Below, one piece after another: positions 8,742 to 17,702 of a stretch of 64,000 bases of DNA. The position numbers and the translations under genes were made by a program. The DNA is from Chloroflexota bacterium (GTDB taxonomy: Bacteria > Chloroflexota > Anaerolineae > Anaerolineales > Villigracilaceae): contig JACRBJ010000078.1 of assembly GCA_016234555.1 (NCBI GenBank), forward strand, positions 1 through 64,000, given 5' to 3'. The notes beneath the pieces were generated by a model. That model did not search any database and was not told where the DNA came from. It saw only the letters and a program-made list of their open reading frames with translations. Numbering within the stretch: position 1 is the stretch's first letter; each line of letters begins with the position of its first letter.

Positions 8742-9905
8742 TTACTCCAACCCCTGCTTCGTTTTCTCCTTCCCCCTTGATCGCATCACGTCCAGCACAC
8801 GCGGCATGACTTCGGCGTAAAGTTTGTACCAAAGTTTGTTCGGCGCAAAGTCGTACGCGCCCAAGGTGCGGATCACCTCCCCGCCCAAGCCTTCCTTGAA
8901 GCGATACACGCCCCACATTGGGTCGCTTTCGTCAAAGACTTCGGGCGCTCCCCACAGGTCGTAGGTACTGCATCCGCCGGCTTTGGCGCGCTTCATGGCT
9001 TCCCATTGCAAAAGATAGGTCGGCATTTTTTCACGGTGAAGATTGCGCGACATACCGTAAACGTAATATGCACACCCAGCAAACATAAAAAGGAAAATGG
9101 CGGCGACGGGTTCGTTTTCGACTTCCGCAATTAATGGAATACAGGAAGGAACGTTAAACGTTAAACGTTCAACGTTCGACATGAACAACTTCCAAACGGT
9201 CATGTAATAATTTTCGTCGCGGATGACAAAGCCATCGCGGACGCTGGTTTCGGCGTACATTTTGTAGAGCATGGGCAAATCGCCCATCGTGCCTACACGC
9301 ACAGAGACGCCCTTCTTTTCAGACAGGCGGATATTGTAGCGGGTCTTGGGCTTCATTCGCGCCAGCATTTCTTCCTCGGTGGCGGATAAGTCAATGAGGA
9401 CTGTGTTGCGGAATTGGATTTGGTCTGACGAGTAAACCCATCCTCTGCGGGATAATTCTGCGCTCGCGGCTTGACCGTTGTTTTCTATGGCCTCTCCCTC
9501 GCTGTTAGGGACTCCGCGCCCAAGCACGATGTCGGGGTCAATTTTGAGGAAGATGGCGCCCTGCTTTTTGGCGAAGGTTTGCAGGTCGTTCAGCACGCGG
9601 GTTCGGAGGGATGCGTTATTCCAATCCAGTAGAGGTCCCTTCGGCGCATAGAGAATGGACAGACGCGCGGAAAAGCCTCGGTTGAGGATTTGTTTTTTGA
9701 GGATGAGGCAGGCAGCAATGCAGTGATCAGTGTTCAGTGACCAGTTATCAGTTGTTTGAGAAATATAAAATTTTCCGTCCTCGGTCCAGACAGCATAATA
9801 GGGAGTCCAGCCGTACTTCTCCTTGACCTGTCCCCACTCGTAGGTTTGAAGGAAGTGCGGGTTGGGAAGTTTTGAAATCAGTTCGTTCCAAATATTGTTC
9901 GCCAC
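8742..9905 (-). CDS. FemX/FemAB-like peptidoglycan bridge aminoacyltransferase
   Basis: 387 residues, GTG start overlapping the preceding stop by one base (TAGTG). Family hallmarks are the N-terminal PHFLQTYEWGQVKEKYGW, the MKPKTRYNIRLSEKKGV segment (about 185-202), YVYGMSRN and the C-terminal WGVYRFKEGLGGEV. FemX enzymes add amino acids from aminoacyl-tRNA to lipid II, so it probably modifies peptidoglycan or a related surface structure. Two short repeat insertions (9151-9180 and 9721-9755) are translated in frame, adding residues such as TDNWSLNTDH. The adjacent paralogue is frameshifted. Confidence 0.85.
   Translation of the reverse strand: MANNIWNELISKLPNPHFLQTYEWGQVKEKYGWTPYYAVWTEDGKFYISQTTDNWSLNTDHCIAACLILKKQILNRGFSARLSILYAPKGPLLDWNNASLRTRVLNDLQTFAKKQGAIFLKIDPDIVLGRGVPNSEGEAIENNGQAASAELSRRGWVYSSDQIQFRNTVLIDLSATEEEMLARMKPKTRYNIRLSEKKGVSVRVGTMGDLPMLYKMYAETSVRDGFVIRDENYYMTVWKLFMSNVERLTFNVPSCIPLIAEVENEPVAAIFLFMFAGCAYYVYGMSRNLHREKMPTYLLQWEAMKRAKAGGCSTYDLWGAPEVFDESDPMWGVYRFKEGLGGEVIRTLGAYDFAPNKLWYKLYAEVMPRVLDVMRSRGKEKTKQGLE
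9151..9180. repeat. ACGTTAAACG short repeat inside a FemX gene
   Basis: The 6-8-base unit ACGTTAA/ACGTTCA repeats four times. It is translated as part of NVERLTFNV in the FemX-like protein, at a place where the two flanking segments would join naturally without it. Confidence 0.6.
9721..9755. repeat. CAGTGATCAGTG short repeat inside a FemX gene
   Basis: A run of CAGTGATCAGTGTTCAGTG-type units, related to the run at 10652-10685 in the neighbouring paralogue. It reads through in frame as TDNWSLNTDHC. Confidence 0.65.
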
Positions 9906-10887
9906 TATTCCCTATTCCCTATGTACTTCGTGTAAAGCCAATACAACAGTGGATTGTAAACCCTGTCTACAGCCTGAGCGGAGCGTTTGACTTCGCCGCC
10001 TAAGCCGCGTTTGAAACGATAGACACCCCAGAGTCCATCGTGACGGGACTCGAAGTTGGCTTCAAGGGTTTCTTCGTTTTCGTCAGGGACACCCCAGAGG
10101 TCGTATTCTTCACAGCCGCGTGCCTTTGTCCAGCGGATGGCTTCCCATTGCAGAAGATAGGTCGGCATTCGGTTGCGTTCGTGTTCGTTGGATGCGCCGT
10201 AGACGTACCAGGCGCGCTTCCCGTTGGCAAAGACCATCAACGAGGCAAGCGGTTTGCTTGCATATTCGGCGACCAGCAGTTCACAAGCCCCTTTGGGATG
10301 AAACAACTCATAGGCGCGTTGATAATATTCAAGGGAATGCACGCCGAAGTTGTCGCGTCCACCTGTGACGGTCATCATTTCGTGGAAGGCAGGGATGTCG
10401 TCCCATGAGCGAACAGTCACGCCCTTTTTCTCGGCGAGGCGGATGTTGTAGCGGCATTTGGGTTTCATGCGGGACAGGATTTGTTCTTCGTCATCTTTGA
10501 TGGAGATTACGATGGTGCGGGGAGGCTGAATGTTATGACGAGAAAGGATAAACGCTTCGCGTGAAGGATGAATTCTTCGCTCCATGTGTCGGGTTCGATT
10601 TTGAGGAAGATGGCGTGGTTCTGTTTGCAGATGGAATCGACTTCCTGCCAAAACTGGCCACTGATCACTGACCACTGATTACTAAAAACTGGTTTCGGCA
10701 TATAGCCAATCGTCAATCCCAACGGCAGACGGCGGAAGAGGATCTGTGCGCCAACTTCGTTGTTGATAATACGCACGGGTTTCCAGCCGAAGTCTTTTTT
10801 GAGTTCACCCCATTCGCCCAGTTGCAATAAATGCGCTTCGGGATAATGTTCGAGAAAATGATTCCAATCGGTGAGGTTGACTTGCAT
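9905..10887 (-). pseudogene. FemX/FemAB-like aminoacyltransferase, frameshifted
   Basis: Two frames together make one FemX-like protein. 10887 down to about 10550 gives the N-terminus (ending DTWSEEFILHAKR), and from about 10550 to 9905 the other frame continues FILSRHNIQPPRTIV, then MKPKCRYNIRLAEKKGV and WGVYRFKRGLGGEV. Restoring one A in the plus-strand run at 10550-10552 would join them. It may be a true pseudogene, a phase-variable A-run of very short length, or a sequencing error. It also carries a translated repeat (SNQWSVISGQFW, 10652-10685). The neighbouring intact paralogue may compensate. Confidence 0.8.
10652..10685. repeat. CACTGATCACTGACC short repeat inside FemX pseudogene
   Basis: Tandem CACTGATCACTGACCACTGA-type units, the same family as 9721-9755 in the adjacent gene. 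It is translated as NQWSVISGQ. Confidence 0.65.
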
Positions 10888-10889
10888 GG

Positions 10890-12776
10890 TTAGAAGTCTA
10901 AGGTCAAAGGTGGAAGTTCGGATGCGGATTCGGTGACGGTGGCGCCTGGGATGAGTTGATCGAGAAGTTGTGTGATGGCGGCGCGGTCGTCGGAGAGGCT
11001 GAGGGTGGTCAACTGTTCAATGGCTTGAATCAGGCTTGGGGTCGGCAAGGTCGAAGGCTCGTTGAGTCTGGAAATGTCGGGGTGTAGAGTCGGCATGAGG
11101 GCAGTGTCAGAGTCCCAGAGTTCTTCCACAAGTTTTTCTCCAGGTCGAATGCCCGTGAATGTGAACTCGATGTCCATATGCGGTTCAAGCCCCGAAAGTC
11201 TGATGAGGTCTTCGGCAAGGTCGAGAATGCGGACAGGCTCGCCCATGTTGAGCACGAAAACCTCGCCGCCGTTTTGCATGGACGAGGCTTGCAGGACGAG
11301 ATACACGGCTTCGGGAATGGTCATAAAAAAACGAAGCATGTCGGGATGCGTGATGGTGATGGGTCCGCCGTTGGCGATTTGATTTTTGAAAATGGGAATG
11401 ATGCTCCCGCGCGAGCCAAGCACGTTACCAAAGCGGACAACGGTGAAAGCACGCTGATGGCTGCGGGCGGCGTCGAGGACGATCATCTCGGCGAGGCGTT
11501 TGGTGGCGCCATAAATGCTGGACGGGCGCACGGCTTTATCGGTGGAGATGAGGACGAAACGTTCGATGTTGTGCGCGATGGCGGCTTGCACAAGATTACG
11601 CGTGCCGAGCACGTTGTTGGTGACGGCTTCGACGGGATTGGCTTCCATCAGCGAGACATGCTTGTGCGCGGCGGCATGGAAAACGATTTGCGGTTGATAT
11701 ACTTTGAAAACCGAGTCGAGGCGTTGGGCATTGCGAACGTCAGCAATGACGGGGATAAGTTTTAGATTTGGATAATTACCTTGCAATTCAAGCAAAATTT
11801 CAAAGATGGAATTTTCGCCGTGACCGAGCAGGACGAGTTCGGCAGGATTGCGCCGCGCAATCTGACGACTGAGCTCGCGCCCAATGGAACCGCCAGCCCC
11901 AGTGACCAAAACCCGTTTGCCTTCGAGCGCCTGTCCCACTTTTTCATCGTTCACGCGGACGTGGTCGCGGCGGAGCAAGTCGGTGATATCCACTTCACGC
12001 AAACGATTCACGCTGACTTTACCGTCAAGCAATTCATAAATCCCCGGCATGGTGCGCGAAGGGATGTTCTTTTTGCGACAGGCGTCATTGACGAGACGGA
12101 TGATATTCCCAGGCGCGGAAGGAATGGCGATGATGACTTCATCCACTTGCTGATTGTCGAGGATGTCTGAAAGCTTGTTTACTTTGCCAATGACAGAGAC
12201 GCCATAAATTTGGTGATTTTGTTTGGCGGGGTCGTCATCGAGAAAACCGATTGGGACAAGATTCAATTGCGAGGGTCTTTGCAACTCGCGCACGACGAGC
12301 GCGCCCGCGTCACCTGCGCCGATGATAAGAGCACGTTTGGATTTTGAATCACGTCGTGAGGTGGACTGTTCCGCGAGAATCCGCAGGGCAAAGCGTGAAC
12401 CGCCGATGAGGACAAGTGAGAGCAACCAGTCAATGCCGAGGGCGGAGCGCGGCATTCCCGGCTGAAGAATGCCCGCGCTGATTAAGACGAGCATGCCTCC
12501 CGAAGTCAGAACCGAGGCTGTGGTCACGGCGACTGTGATGAGTCGCAATTCACTGGTGCTGGCGTAAATCCACAGGCGGCGGTACAAGCCAAAATAAAAG
12601 TAAACGGGAACTTTGATCAGCAAAGCCACCGCGCACATCATCAACGCAGCGGGAAAATAAAACGGGAGTTCGCTCACATTCAGCCGTAACGCAAAACTCC
12701 CCAACACCGAGACGATGATGAGGGCAAGGTCGCCAATTAAGACGAAACGGTTGCGGACGTGATGACGGGATGACAT
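10890..12776 (-). CDS. CapD/WbpM-type nucleotide-sugar 4,6-dehydratase
   Basis: 628 residues. Four hydrophobic segments in residues about 10-130 anchor it in the membrane, then a CoA-binding-like Rossmann domain (about 145-270), then the SDR domain with GAGGSIG (about 293). The active-site segment STDKAVRP is followed by SIYGATKR. Such enzymes make UDP-4-keto-6-deoxy sugars for surface glycans. The tyrosine of YxxxK is present, whereas the long membrane-bound relatives WbpM and PglF are known for a methionine there. It ends three bases before the FemX pseudogene. Confidence 0.88.
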   Translation of the reverse strand: MSSRHHVRNRFVLIGDLALIIVSVLGSFALRLNVSELPFYFPAALMMCAVALLIKVPVYFYFGLYRRLWIYASTSELRLITVAVTTASVLTSGGMLVLISAGILQPGMPRSALGIDWLLSLVLIGGSRFALRILAEQSTSRRDSKSKRALIIGAGDAGALVVRELQRPSQLNLVPIGFLDDDPAKQNHQIYGVSVIGKVNKLSDILDNQQVDEVIIAIPSAPGNIIRLVNDACRKKNIPSRTMPGIYELLDGKVSVNRLREVDITDLLRRDHVRVNDEKVGQALEGKRVLVTGAGGSIGRELSRQIARRNPAELVLLGHGENSIFEILLELQGNYPNLKLIPVIADVRNAQRLDSVFKVYQPQIVFHAAAHKHVSLMEANPVEAVTNNVLGTRNLVQAAIAHNIERFVLISTDKAVRPSSIYGATKRLAEMIVLDAARSHQRAFTVVRFGNVLGSRGSIIPIFKNQIANGGPITITHPDMLRFFMTIPEAVYLVLQASSMQNGGEVFVLNMGEPVRILDLAEDLIRLSGLEPHMDIEFTFTGIRPGEKLVEELWDSDTALMPTLHPDISRLNEPSTLPTPSLIQAIEQLTTLSLSDDRAAITQLLDQLIPGATVTESASELPPLTLDF

Positions 12777-12847
12777 GGGGAAAATTGCGAGATGCGAGTT
12801 ACAAGTTACGAGAAATGAGCAGCAAGCAACTCATTTCTCACTACTCA

Positions 12848-13771
12848 CTACTCACTTCTCATTACTTCCACTGCTTCCTTCACCCCTTCAGCGAGCGTTA
12901 CCTGCGGGCGGAATTCGAGAACGTTCATTGCCTTTTTGGGGGTGCCTATGGAGCGATAAATGTCGCCTGCACGGGGTTCGGCGTGGATGTGCATGGGGGC
13001 ATGGGGGAAGATTCCGTAGAGGATGTCGAGCAGGTCGAGCAGGCGGGTTTCGACTCCCGTGCAGACGTTGAAGATTTGACCAGGCGCATCGGGGTGACGC
13101 GCGGCGAGCAGGTTGGCTTGCACCACATCGCGGACGTTGATAAGATCGCGGCTTTGACCGCCGTCACCAAAGATGGTGATGGGCTTGTTGTCCAGCAGTC
13201 GGCGGATGAAGATTGGCACGGCAGCGGCGTACATCGAGTCGGGTCGCTGACGGGGACCATAGACGTTGAAGTAACGCAACGCGGCGACTTCAAATCCAAA
13301 CGAGCGGGTGTAGAGTTCGGCGTACATTTCGTCCACGCGCTTGGAGACGGCATAGGGCGAAAGCTGTTTCAGCGGGGTATCTTCCACGAGCGGCATGGCG
13401 GTCGAGTCACCGTAGACAGCGGCACTGGAAGCGATGACCGCGCGCTTCACGCCAGCCTTGCGGGCAGCTTCAAATAATATGGATGTACCCGTCACGTTGA
13501 CATCGAAACATTCCTGCGGCTTTTCCATTGATTCTGGGACGGAAACAAACGCCCCTTCGTGGAAGATGATTTCCACGCCGCGTACGGCTTCGGCGACACG
13601 GGAGGCATCGCGCAGGTCGCCTTCGATAATTTCGACATCGAGACCTTTCAGGTTTTCGCGCTTGCCCGATGAGAAATTGTCGAAGACACGGACTTCCGCG
13701 CCCTGCCTGAGCAAGGCGCGCACGATATGCGAACCGATAAATCCTGCTCCGCCTGTGACGAGATATTTCAT
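12848..13771 (-). CDS. NAD-dependent sugar epimerase (GalE-like)
   Basis: 307 residues from the ATG of MKYLVTGGAGFIGSH, chosen because TTGGAG lies ten bases upstream. An extended-SDR protein with the GGAGFIG NAD motif at residues 7-13, SSAAVYGD and the catalytic YAVSKR segment, and a RYFNVYGPRQ substrate loop. It probably interconverts UDP-hexoses for polysaccharide synthesis. The 71-base gap to the CapD gene is filled with CTACTCACT-type short repeats. Confidence 0.85.
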   Translation of the reverse strand: MKYLVTGGAGFIGSHIVRALLRQGAEVRVFDNFSSGKRENLKGLDVEIIEGDLRDASRVAEAVRGVEIIFHEGAFVSVPESMEKPQECFDVNVTGTSILFEAARKAGVKRAVIASSAAVYGDSTAMPLVEDTPLKQLSPYAVSKRVDEMYAELYTRSFGFEVAALRYFNVYGPRQRPDSMYAAAVPIFIRRLLDNKPITIFGDGGQSRDLINVRDVVQANLLAARHPDAPGQIFNVCTGVETRLLDLLDILYGIFPHAPMHIHAEPRAGDIYRSIGTPKKAMNVLEFRPQVTLAEGVKEAVEVMRSE

Positions 13772-13797
13772 GTTAGGGTACTCCAATCTTTAGGGAT

Positions 13798-13818
13798 GGT
13801 CACGTTACAAACGTGACC
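13798..13818. terminator. Perfect hairpin at the sugar transferase stop codon
   Basis: GGTCACGTT (13798-13806) and AACGTGACC (13810-13818) form a 9-bp stem with a three-base loop. It overlaps the stop of the leftward sugar-transferase gene. There is no T-run, so it may protect or process mRNA rather than terminate. Confidence 0.5.
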
Positions 13819-15284
13819 TACCGCCCTGTCCTTCTCAGCACTGTGCCAACTGTACGCAAAACGATGTTGAAATCCATTGTCAGCGTGCGGTGCTTGATGT
13901 AATACAGGTCATACTCAAGCTTGACCATCGTCTCCTTGACGCTTGCTACATAACCATAATTAATCTGCGCCCAACCCGTAAGCCCCGGTTTCACCAGCAG
14001 ACGTGCCCGATAGAAGGGAATCTGCTTTTGGAATTGCGCCACCAGCTCGGGACGTTCGGCGCGGGGACCGACGAGGCTCATCTCACCCGTCAGCACGCTG
14101 ATAAACTGTGGCATTTCGTCCAGACGGGTGCGACGCAGAAAGTCGCCGACTTTTGTCACACGCGGGTCATTGACTGCGGCAAGTTTGGCTTCGCCATCCT
14201 CCTCGGCATTCTGGCACATCGAACGGAATTTACGAATCTTGAAAATACGTCCGCCCTTGCCCAGCCGTTCCTGTGAATAGAAAACGGGGAGTCCGCTCTC
14301 GAGGACAATTGCCAGCGCAGAAAACGGGAGGACGAACAAAAAGATCACCGTGCCAAGCAACCCGCCCACGATATCCATCAGGCGTTTAAAAAGCTCGTAC
14401 ATACCGCTCACCCGCACCTGGTCCACAAAGGAGCGAATGACCCAATCGGATTCGAGATGCTCGACAGGCACGCGCTGGGTCATCTCTTCATAAAGAATGG
14501 GCATGCGGGCGATTTCAATGCCCTTTTCCTGGGCGTCCAAAATGGATTGAAAAGTCCCACCCATGATCTCTCCGTTGATGGCGACCACAATATCCGAGAT
14601 TTGATAATCCTCGATAATGTCCAATAATTTTTCGCTTGTACCCAGCACAGCAAAGCCGTGTACCGATGTACCCTGTTTCTTCAAGTCATCATCGATGTAG
14701 CCGATCAGCAGGAAAGGCGGCGGACTAAGTTTACGGTAAACCTCGGCAAGCGAGTTACCGGCTTTGCCGGCGCCCACAACAAGCACGCGGCGCATCAACC
14801 CCGACGAGGTATAAAGTCGGATATACGCGGCGCGCCACATCAGGGTCAGGATCGAAGCAAAAAGCAGGAATGCCCCGATGCCGATACGCGGAAGCGAGTT
14901 GGGGTCCTGGTTGATCGTAAAGATCAGGGAGTATCCCAACAAGCCGACAATGGGAGCCACCGCAATCCCACGCAGGGTCTTCCTCCAACTGGCGGCGGCG
15001 TGAGGCTCGTACGAATCCACCATCAACAGGAGCCAGACCAGCGGCAGGAGGTAGAACCAAACCGGGATATTAAGATTGAGCAATTGGGGGGCGAGTCTCT
15101 CCGCGCGCTCGATGGGATACCCGCGCTCCAGCAAATACTCAATCTTCCCCGCAAGAGAAAACCGGTACCAAACGTACAACGCGAGAAGCATCGCCCCCGC
15201 CGATGCGATCAGGTCCCCCAACACCAAAATAAAGCGTTGTTCGCTTGGTCGTAACCTTAATCTGGGTCGGTAGATATCAGCCAT
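13818..15284 (-). CDS. Polyprenyl-phosphate sugar phosphotransferase (WbaP/ExoY family)
   Basis: 488 residues from the ATG of MADIYRPRLRL, which overlaps the upstream glycosyltransferase by 8 bases. Four or five N-terminal membrane segments, a CoA-binding-like middle domain (VLVVGAGKAGNS), then the bacterial sugar-transferase domain: KRLMDIVGG, KIRKFRSM, RRTRLDEMPQ and LVGPRAERP. It transfers a sugar-1-phosphate to undecaprenyl phosphate and so begins repeat-unit synthesis of an exopolysaccharide. Translational coupling to the glycosyltransferase supports a shared pathway. Confidence 0.9.
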   Translation of the reverse strand: MADIYRPRLRLRPSEQRFILVLGDLIASAGAMLLALYVWYRFSLAGKIEYLLERGYPIERAERLAPQLLNLNIPVWFYLLPLVWLLLMVDSYEPHAAASWRKTLRGIAVAPIVGLLGYSLIFTINQDPNSLPRIGIGAFLLFASILTLMWRAAYIRLYTSSGLMRRVLVVGAGKAGNSLAEVYRKLSPPPFLLIGYIDDDLKKQGTSVHGFAVLGTSEKLLDIIEDYQISDIVVAINGEIMGGTFQSILDAQEKGIEIARMPILYEEMTQRVPVEHLESDWVIRSFVDQVRVSGMYELFKRLMDIVGGLLGTVIFLFVLPFSALAIVLESGLPVFYSQERLGKGGRIFKIRKFRSMCQNAEEDGEAKLAAVNDPRVTKVGDFLRRTRLDEMPQFISVLTGEMSLVGPRAERPELVAQFQKQIPFYRARLLVKPGLTGWAQINYGYVASVKETMVKLEYDLYYIKHRTLTMDFNIVLRTVGTVLRRTGR

Positions 15285-16281
15285 GCTTTTTGAAAGTACC
15301 TGAAATACCGCTCCACAAAAATCCCGCGCCCCAAGCCAGGTGCATGGTGGAGATCGCGAGAGGCAATCCAGGCAAAAGGAATCCTGTATTTTTTTCGATT
15401 GCAAGTTTCAAGCCAGCCAGCGTCAACACAAAAAAATAGCCGATCAACTGGGCGGCAAGGAGGTAACGTGCAAAACCTATAAACAAGGATAACACAATCA
15501 GCGCAAAAAGGGAGAACACAAACAGCGGCGGCAAAGCCTGTCTCCAGCGCAGGGTATGCGGATAACACTGGAGCATCTTGAGCTTCCAGAAACCGTACCG
15601 CCAATATTGCGCCGCCAGCTTTCCCAACGTGCTGCGCGAGAAATATACCGAGCGGATGGAAGGGTCAAGCCAGACCGTGCCACCCGACTCTCGCACACGG
15701 GTATTGAATTCGTAATCCTCGTTCGTTAACAGCGTTTCATCGAACTCGCCGATTTTATCGATCAACGACCGTCGAAACGAGCCAAACGGGACCGTATCCA
15801 CTGCGCCCGCTTTGGCATTGAGTCGATACATGGCGTCGCCCACTCCCAGCGGATGCGCCGCCGCGAGCGAGATGGATTTCGCAATCCAGGTATCGGCTCC
15901 CGCGCGGATTTCCCACACGCCGCCCACGTTATCGCCTTTGCCCGATTCATGCGCCGCGACGCAACGCTCCACATATTCGGGGATCGGCATGGAGTGGGCA
16001 TCGAGGCGGACAATGATCTCACCCTTCGACTCGCGAATGGCTTGGTTCAGTCCCGAAGGAATTGTCCGCGCCGAATTCCCCACCACGCGCACCGTCAGGT
16101 CTGGATGCTCCTTCTGGAAACCGGCAATCACCTCCCGCGTGTGGTCGGTGGAAAAACCGTCAGAGATGACCAACTCCATCAACCCAAGCGGATAGGTCTG
16201 CCCCTGAATTGCTTCGAGCAAGTGACGGATTGTTTTTTCCTCGTTATAACACGGGACGATGACGGAAACGGAAGGATTCAT
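15277..16281 (-). CDS. Family 2 glycosyltransferase with C-terminal membrane segments
   Basis: 334 residues. GT-A fold with VIVPCYNEEKTI at residues 8-19, SDGFSTDHT, a DAH metal-binding segment (VRLDAHSMP) and TNEDYEFNTRV, which supplies the acceptor base. Three hydrophobic segments at about 240-320 suggest membrane attachment, as in ExoA-like transferases. It lies between a histidine kinase gene (4-base overlap) and the priming sugar transferase (8-base overlap), so the sensor and the polysaccharide genes are one transcript. Confidence 0.87.
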   Translation of the reverse strand: MNPSVSVIVPCYNEEKTIRHLLEAIQGQTYPLGLMELVISDGFSTDHTREVIAGFQKEHPDLTVRVVGNSARTIPSGLNQAIRESKGEIIVRLDAHSMPIPEYVERCVAAHESGKGDNVGGVWEIRAGADTWIAKSISLAAAHPLGVGDAMYRLNAKAGAVDTVPFGSFRRSLIDKIGEFDETLLTNEDYEFNTRVRESGGTVWLDPSIRSVYFSRSTLGKLAAQYWRYGFWKLKMLQCYPHTLRWRQALPPLFVFSLFALIVLSLFIGFARYLLAAQLIGYFFVLTLAGLKLAIEKNTGFLLPGLPLAISTMHLAWGAGFLWSGISGTFKKHG

Positions 16282-17669
16282 AACCTGTTTACTTGTTTAC
16301 CTGTCTGCTTTCGCAACGGCAGAAAAATCTCAAAGGTTGTCCCCTCACCCAACCTGCTGCGGACGCCAATTCTACCACCATGCGCCTGGACAATCTCGTG
16401 CACGATGGCGAGCCCCAACCCCGAGCCGCGCTTCCCAGCGCCGCTGCGGGCTGGATCAGCCTGATAGAAACGGTCGAAGATTCGCGCCAGCGCTTCGTCG
16501 GGAATCCCCGCTCCCGTGTCGGAGACGGAGACCAGGACTTCTTCGCCAACCCCTGCAGCCCGAAGCAGAATCAACCCGCCGCCGGGCGTGAAGCGCAGGG
16601 CATTGTCCACCAGGTTGGTGAACACCTGCGAGAGGCGGTCACCGTCGGCGTTGATGGTCGGCAGGTTTGGGGCGAATTCCACATTGATTTCCACACCCGC
16701 TTTTTGCGACTGCGGCATGAATTTTTCGCGCACGGCATTTAGCAGCGCAGGCAGATTCACAGGCGACATGGTAATGTCTGCCGTGCCGGCGTCGAGCCGG
16801 GCCAGATCGAGCAGGTCGAGAGCCAGACGATGCATCCGTCCCGCTTCGTCATAGATTACCTGCGCGGCCTGCTGGCGGGATTCTTCCGTATCCGCTGTGC
16901 CATCGAGAATTGCCTGCGCAAATCCCTGCACCGAGGTCAACGGGGTTTTCAATTCATGCGAGACGTTGGCGACAAAATCCCTTTGAGATTTCTGACTCGC
17001 CTGCGTACGCGCGATCATCGAGTTGAAGGCGCGGGTCAACTCCTGAACCTCATGCGGACCGCGCACGTCCACGGGCTTTGTCTCAGCAGACGGCATCCCC
17101 CGCGCCGCCAAAATCACTTTTTGCAACGGGTCGGCGATCCAGCGCGCAAACAAAAATGCCACTGCCAATGAAAGCAGCAGGGCGATCAATCCGCTTTGGA
17201 TGATGAGCGGCAGGAAGTCGTCGGTGAAGAGATTGATAATCGAAAAACGGGGACGCGGCGCTGCGACAACCAGAAAGGTCTTATCTGGAAGTTTTTCGGT
17301 CACGTACAACCATGCCGCGCCATTCTCATTCCGAACCAGCGGAACGTCACGCGCAATGATCTTCTTGCCCGGAAATGGCAGCGGGACCTCACTCGCGGAG
17401 GATGTATCCAGAATCAGTTGTTTGTCGTTGGAATACAACAAAACGCGCACATCAAAAACACGCGCAGCCCTTCGCGCCGCGGCGGAAAAATCCTGATTCT
17501 CGCGCTGAACCAGCGTTGTTTGCACGGCTTTCAGTTTCTCTGTTGTCTGGCGATACATGAGGGGATTCCTCAAAAGGGACACAAACAGAACAGCCGCCAC
17601 AACACCCAAAGCTGTGACGATGAGCAGGGCGTAACTGAGCCAGAGGCGGGAGCGGAGGGAGGAAAACAT
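16278..17669 (-). CDS. Sensor histidine kinase
   Basis: 463 residues. Two membrane helices (about 8-30 and 160-182) flank an extracellular sensor of about 130 residues. HAMP follows, then HisKA with VSHELKTPLTSV (phospho-histidine), an N-box NLVDNALRFTPGG, G1 DTGAGIP and G2 GSGLGLAIV. It is paired with the regulator 33 bases upstream in transcription order. The C-terminal GKQVNRL is encoded by a GTTTACTTGTTTAC repeat that resembles the gap before the gene. Being the first part of a polysaccharide transcript, it may adjust surface polymer production. Confidence 0.9.
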   Translation of the reverse strand: MFSSLRSRLWLSYALLIVTALGVVAAVLFVSLLRNPLMYRQTTEKLKAVQTTLVQRENQDFSAAARRAARVFDVRVLLYSNDKQLILDTSSASEVPLPFPGKKIIARDVPLVRNENGAAWLYVTEKLPDKTFLVVAAPRPRFSIINLFTDDFLPLIIQSGLIALLLSLAVAFLFARWIADPLQKVILAARGMPSAETKPVDVRGPHEVQELTRAFNSMIARTQASQKSQRDFVANVSHELKTPLTSVQGFAQAILDGTADTEESRQQAAQVIYDEAGRMHRLALDLLDLARLDAGTADITMSPVNLPALLNAVREKFMPQSQKAGVEINVEFAPNLPTINADGDRLSQVFTNLVDNALRFTPGGGLILLRAAGVGEEVLVSVSDTGAGIPDEALARIFDRFYQADPARSGAGKRGSGLGLAIVHEIVQAHGGRIGVRSRLGEGTTFEIFLPLRKQTGKQVNRL

Positions 17670-17702
17670 GATGGATTGGATGTAGACAAGTAGACAGGTT
17701 GG

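Noticed and set aside
9151..10685. Repeats in the FemX genes as a CRISPR array
   Set aside because: Units are only 6-12 bases, directly abutting, without spacers, and no cas genes are present.
11178..11765. 195-codon frame antisense to the CapD-type gene
   Set aside because: It is a shadow of a well-supported gene; glycine/aspartate-rich and featureless.
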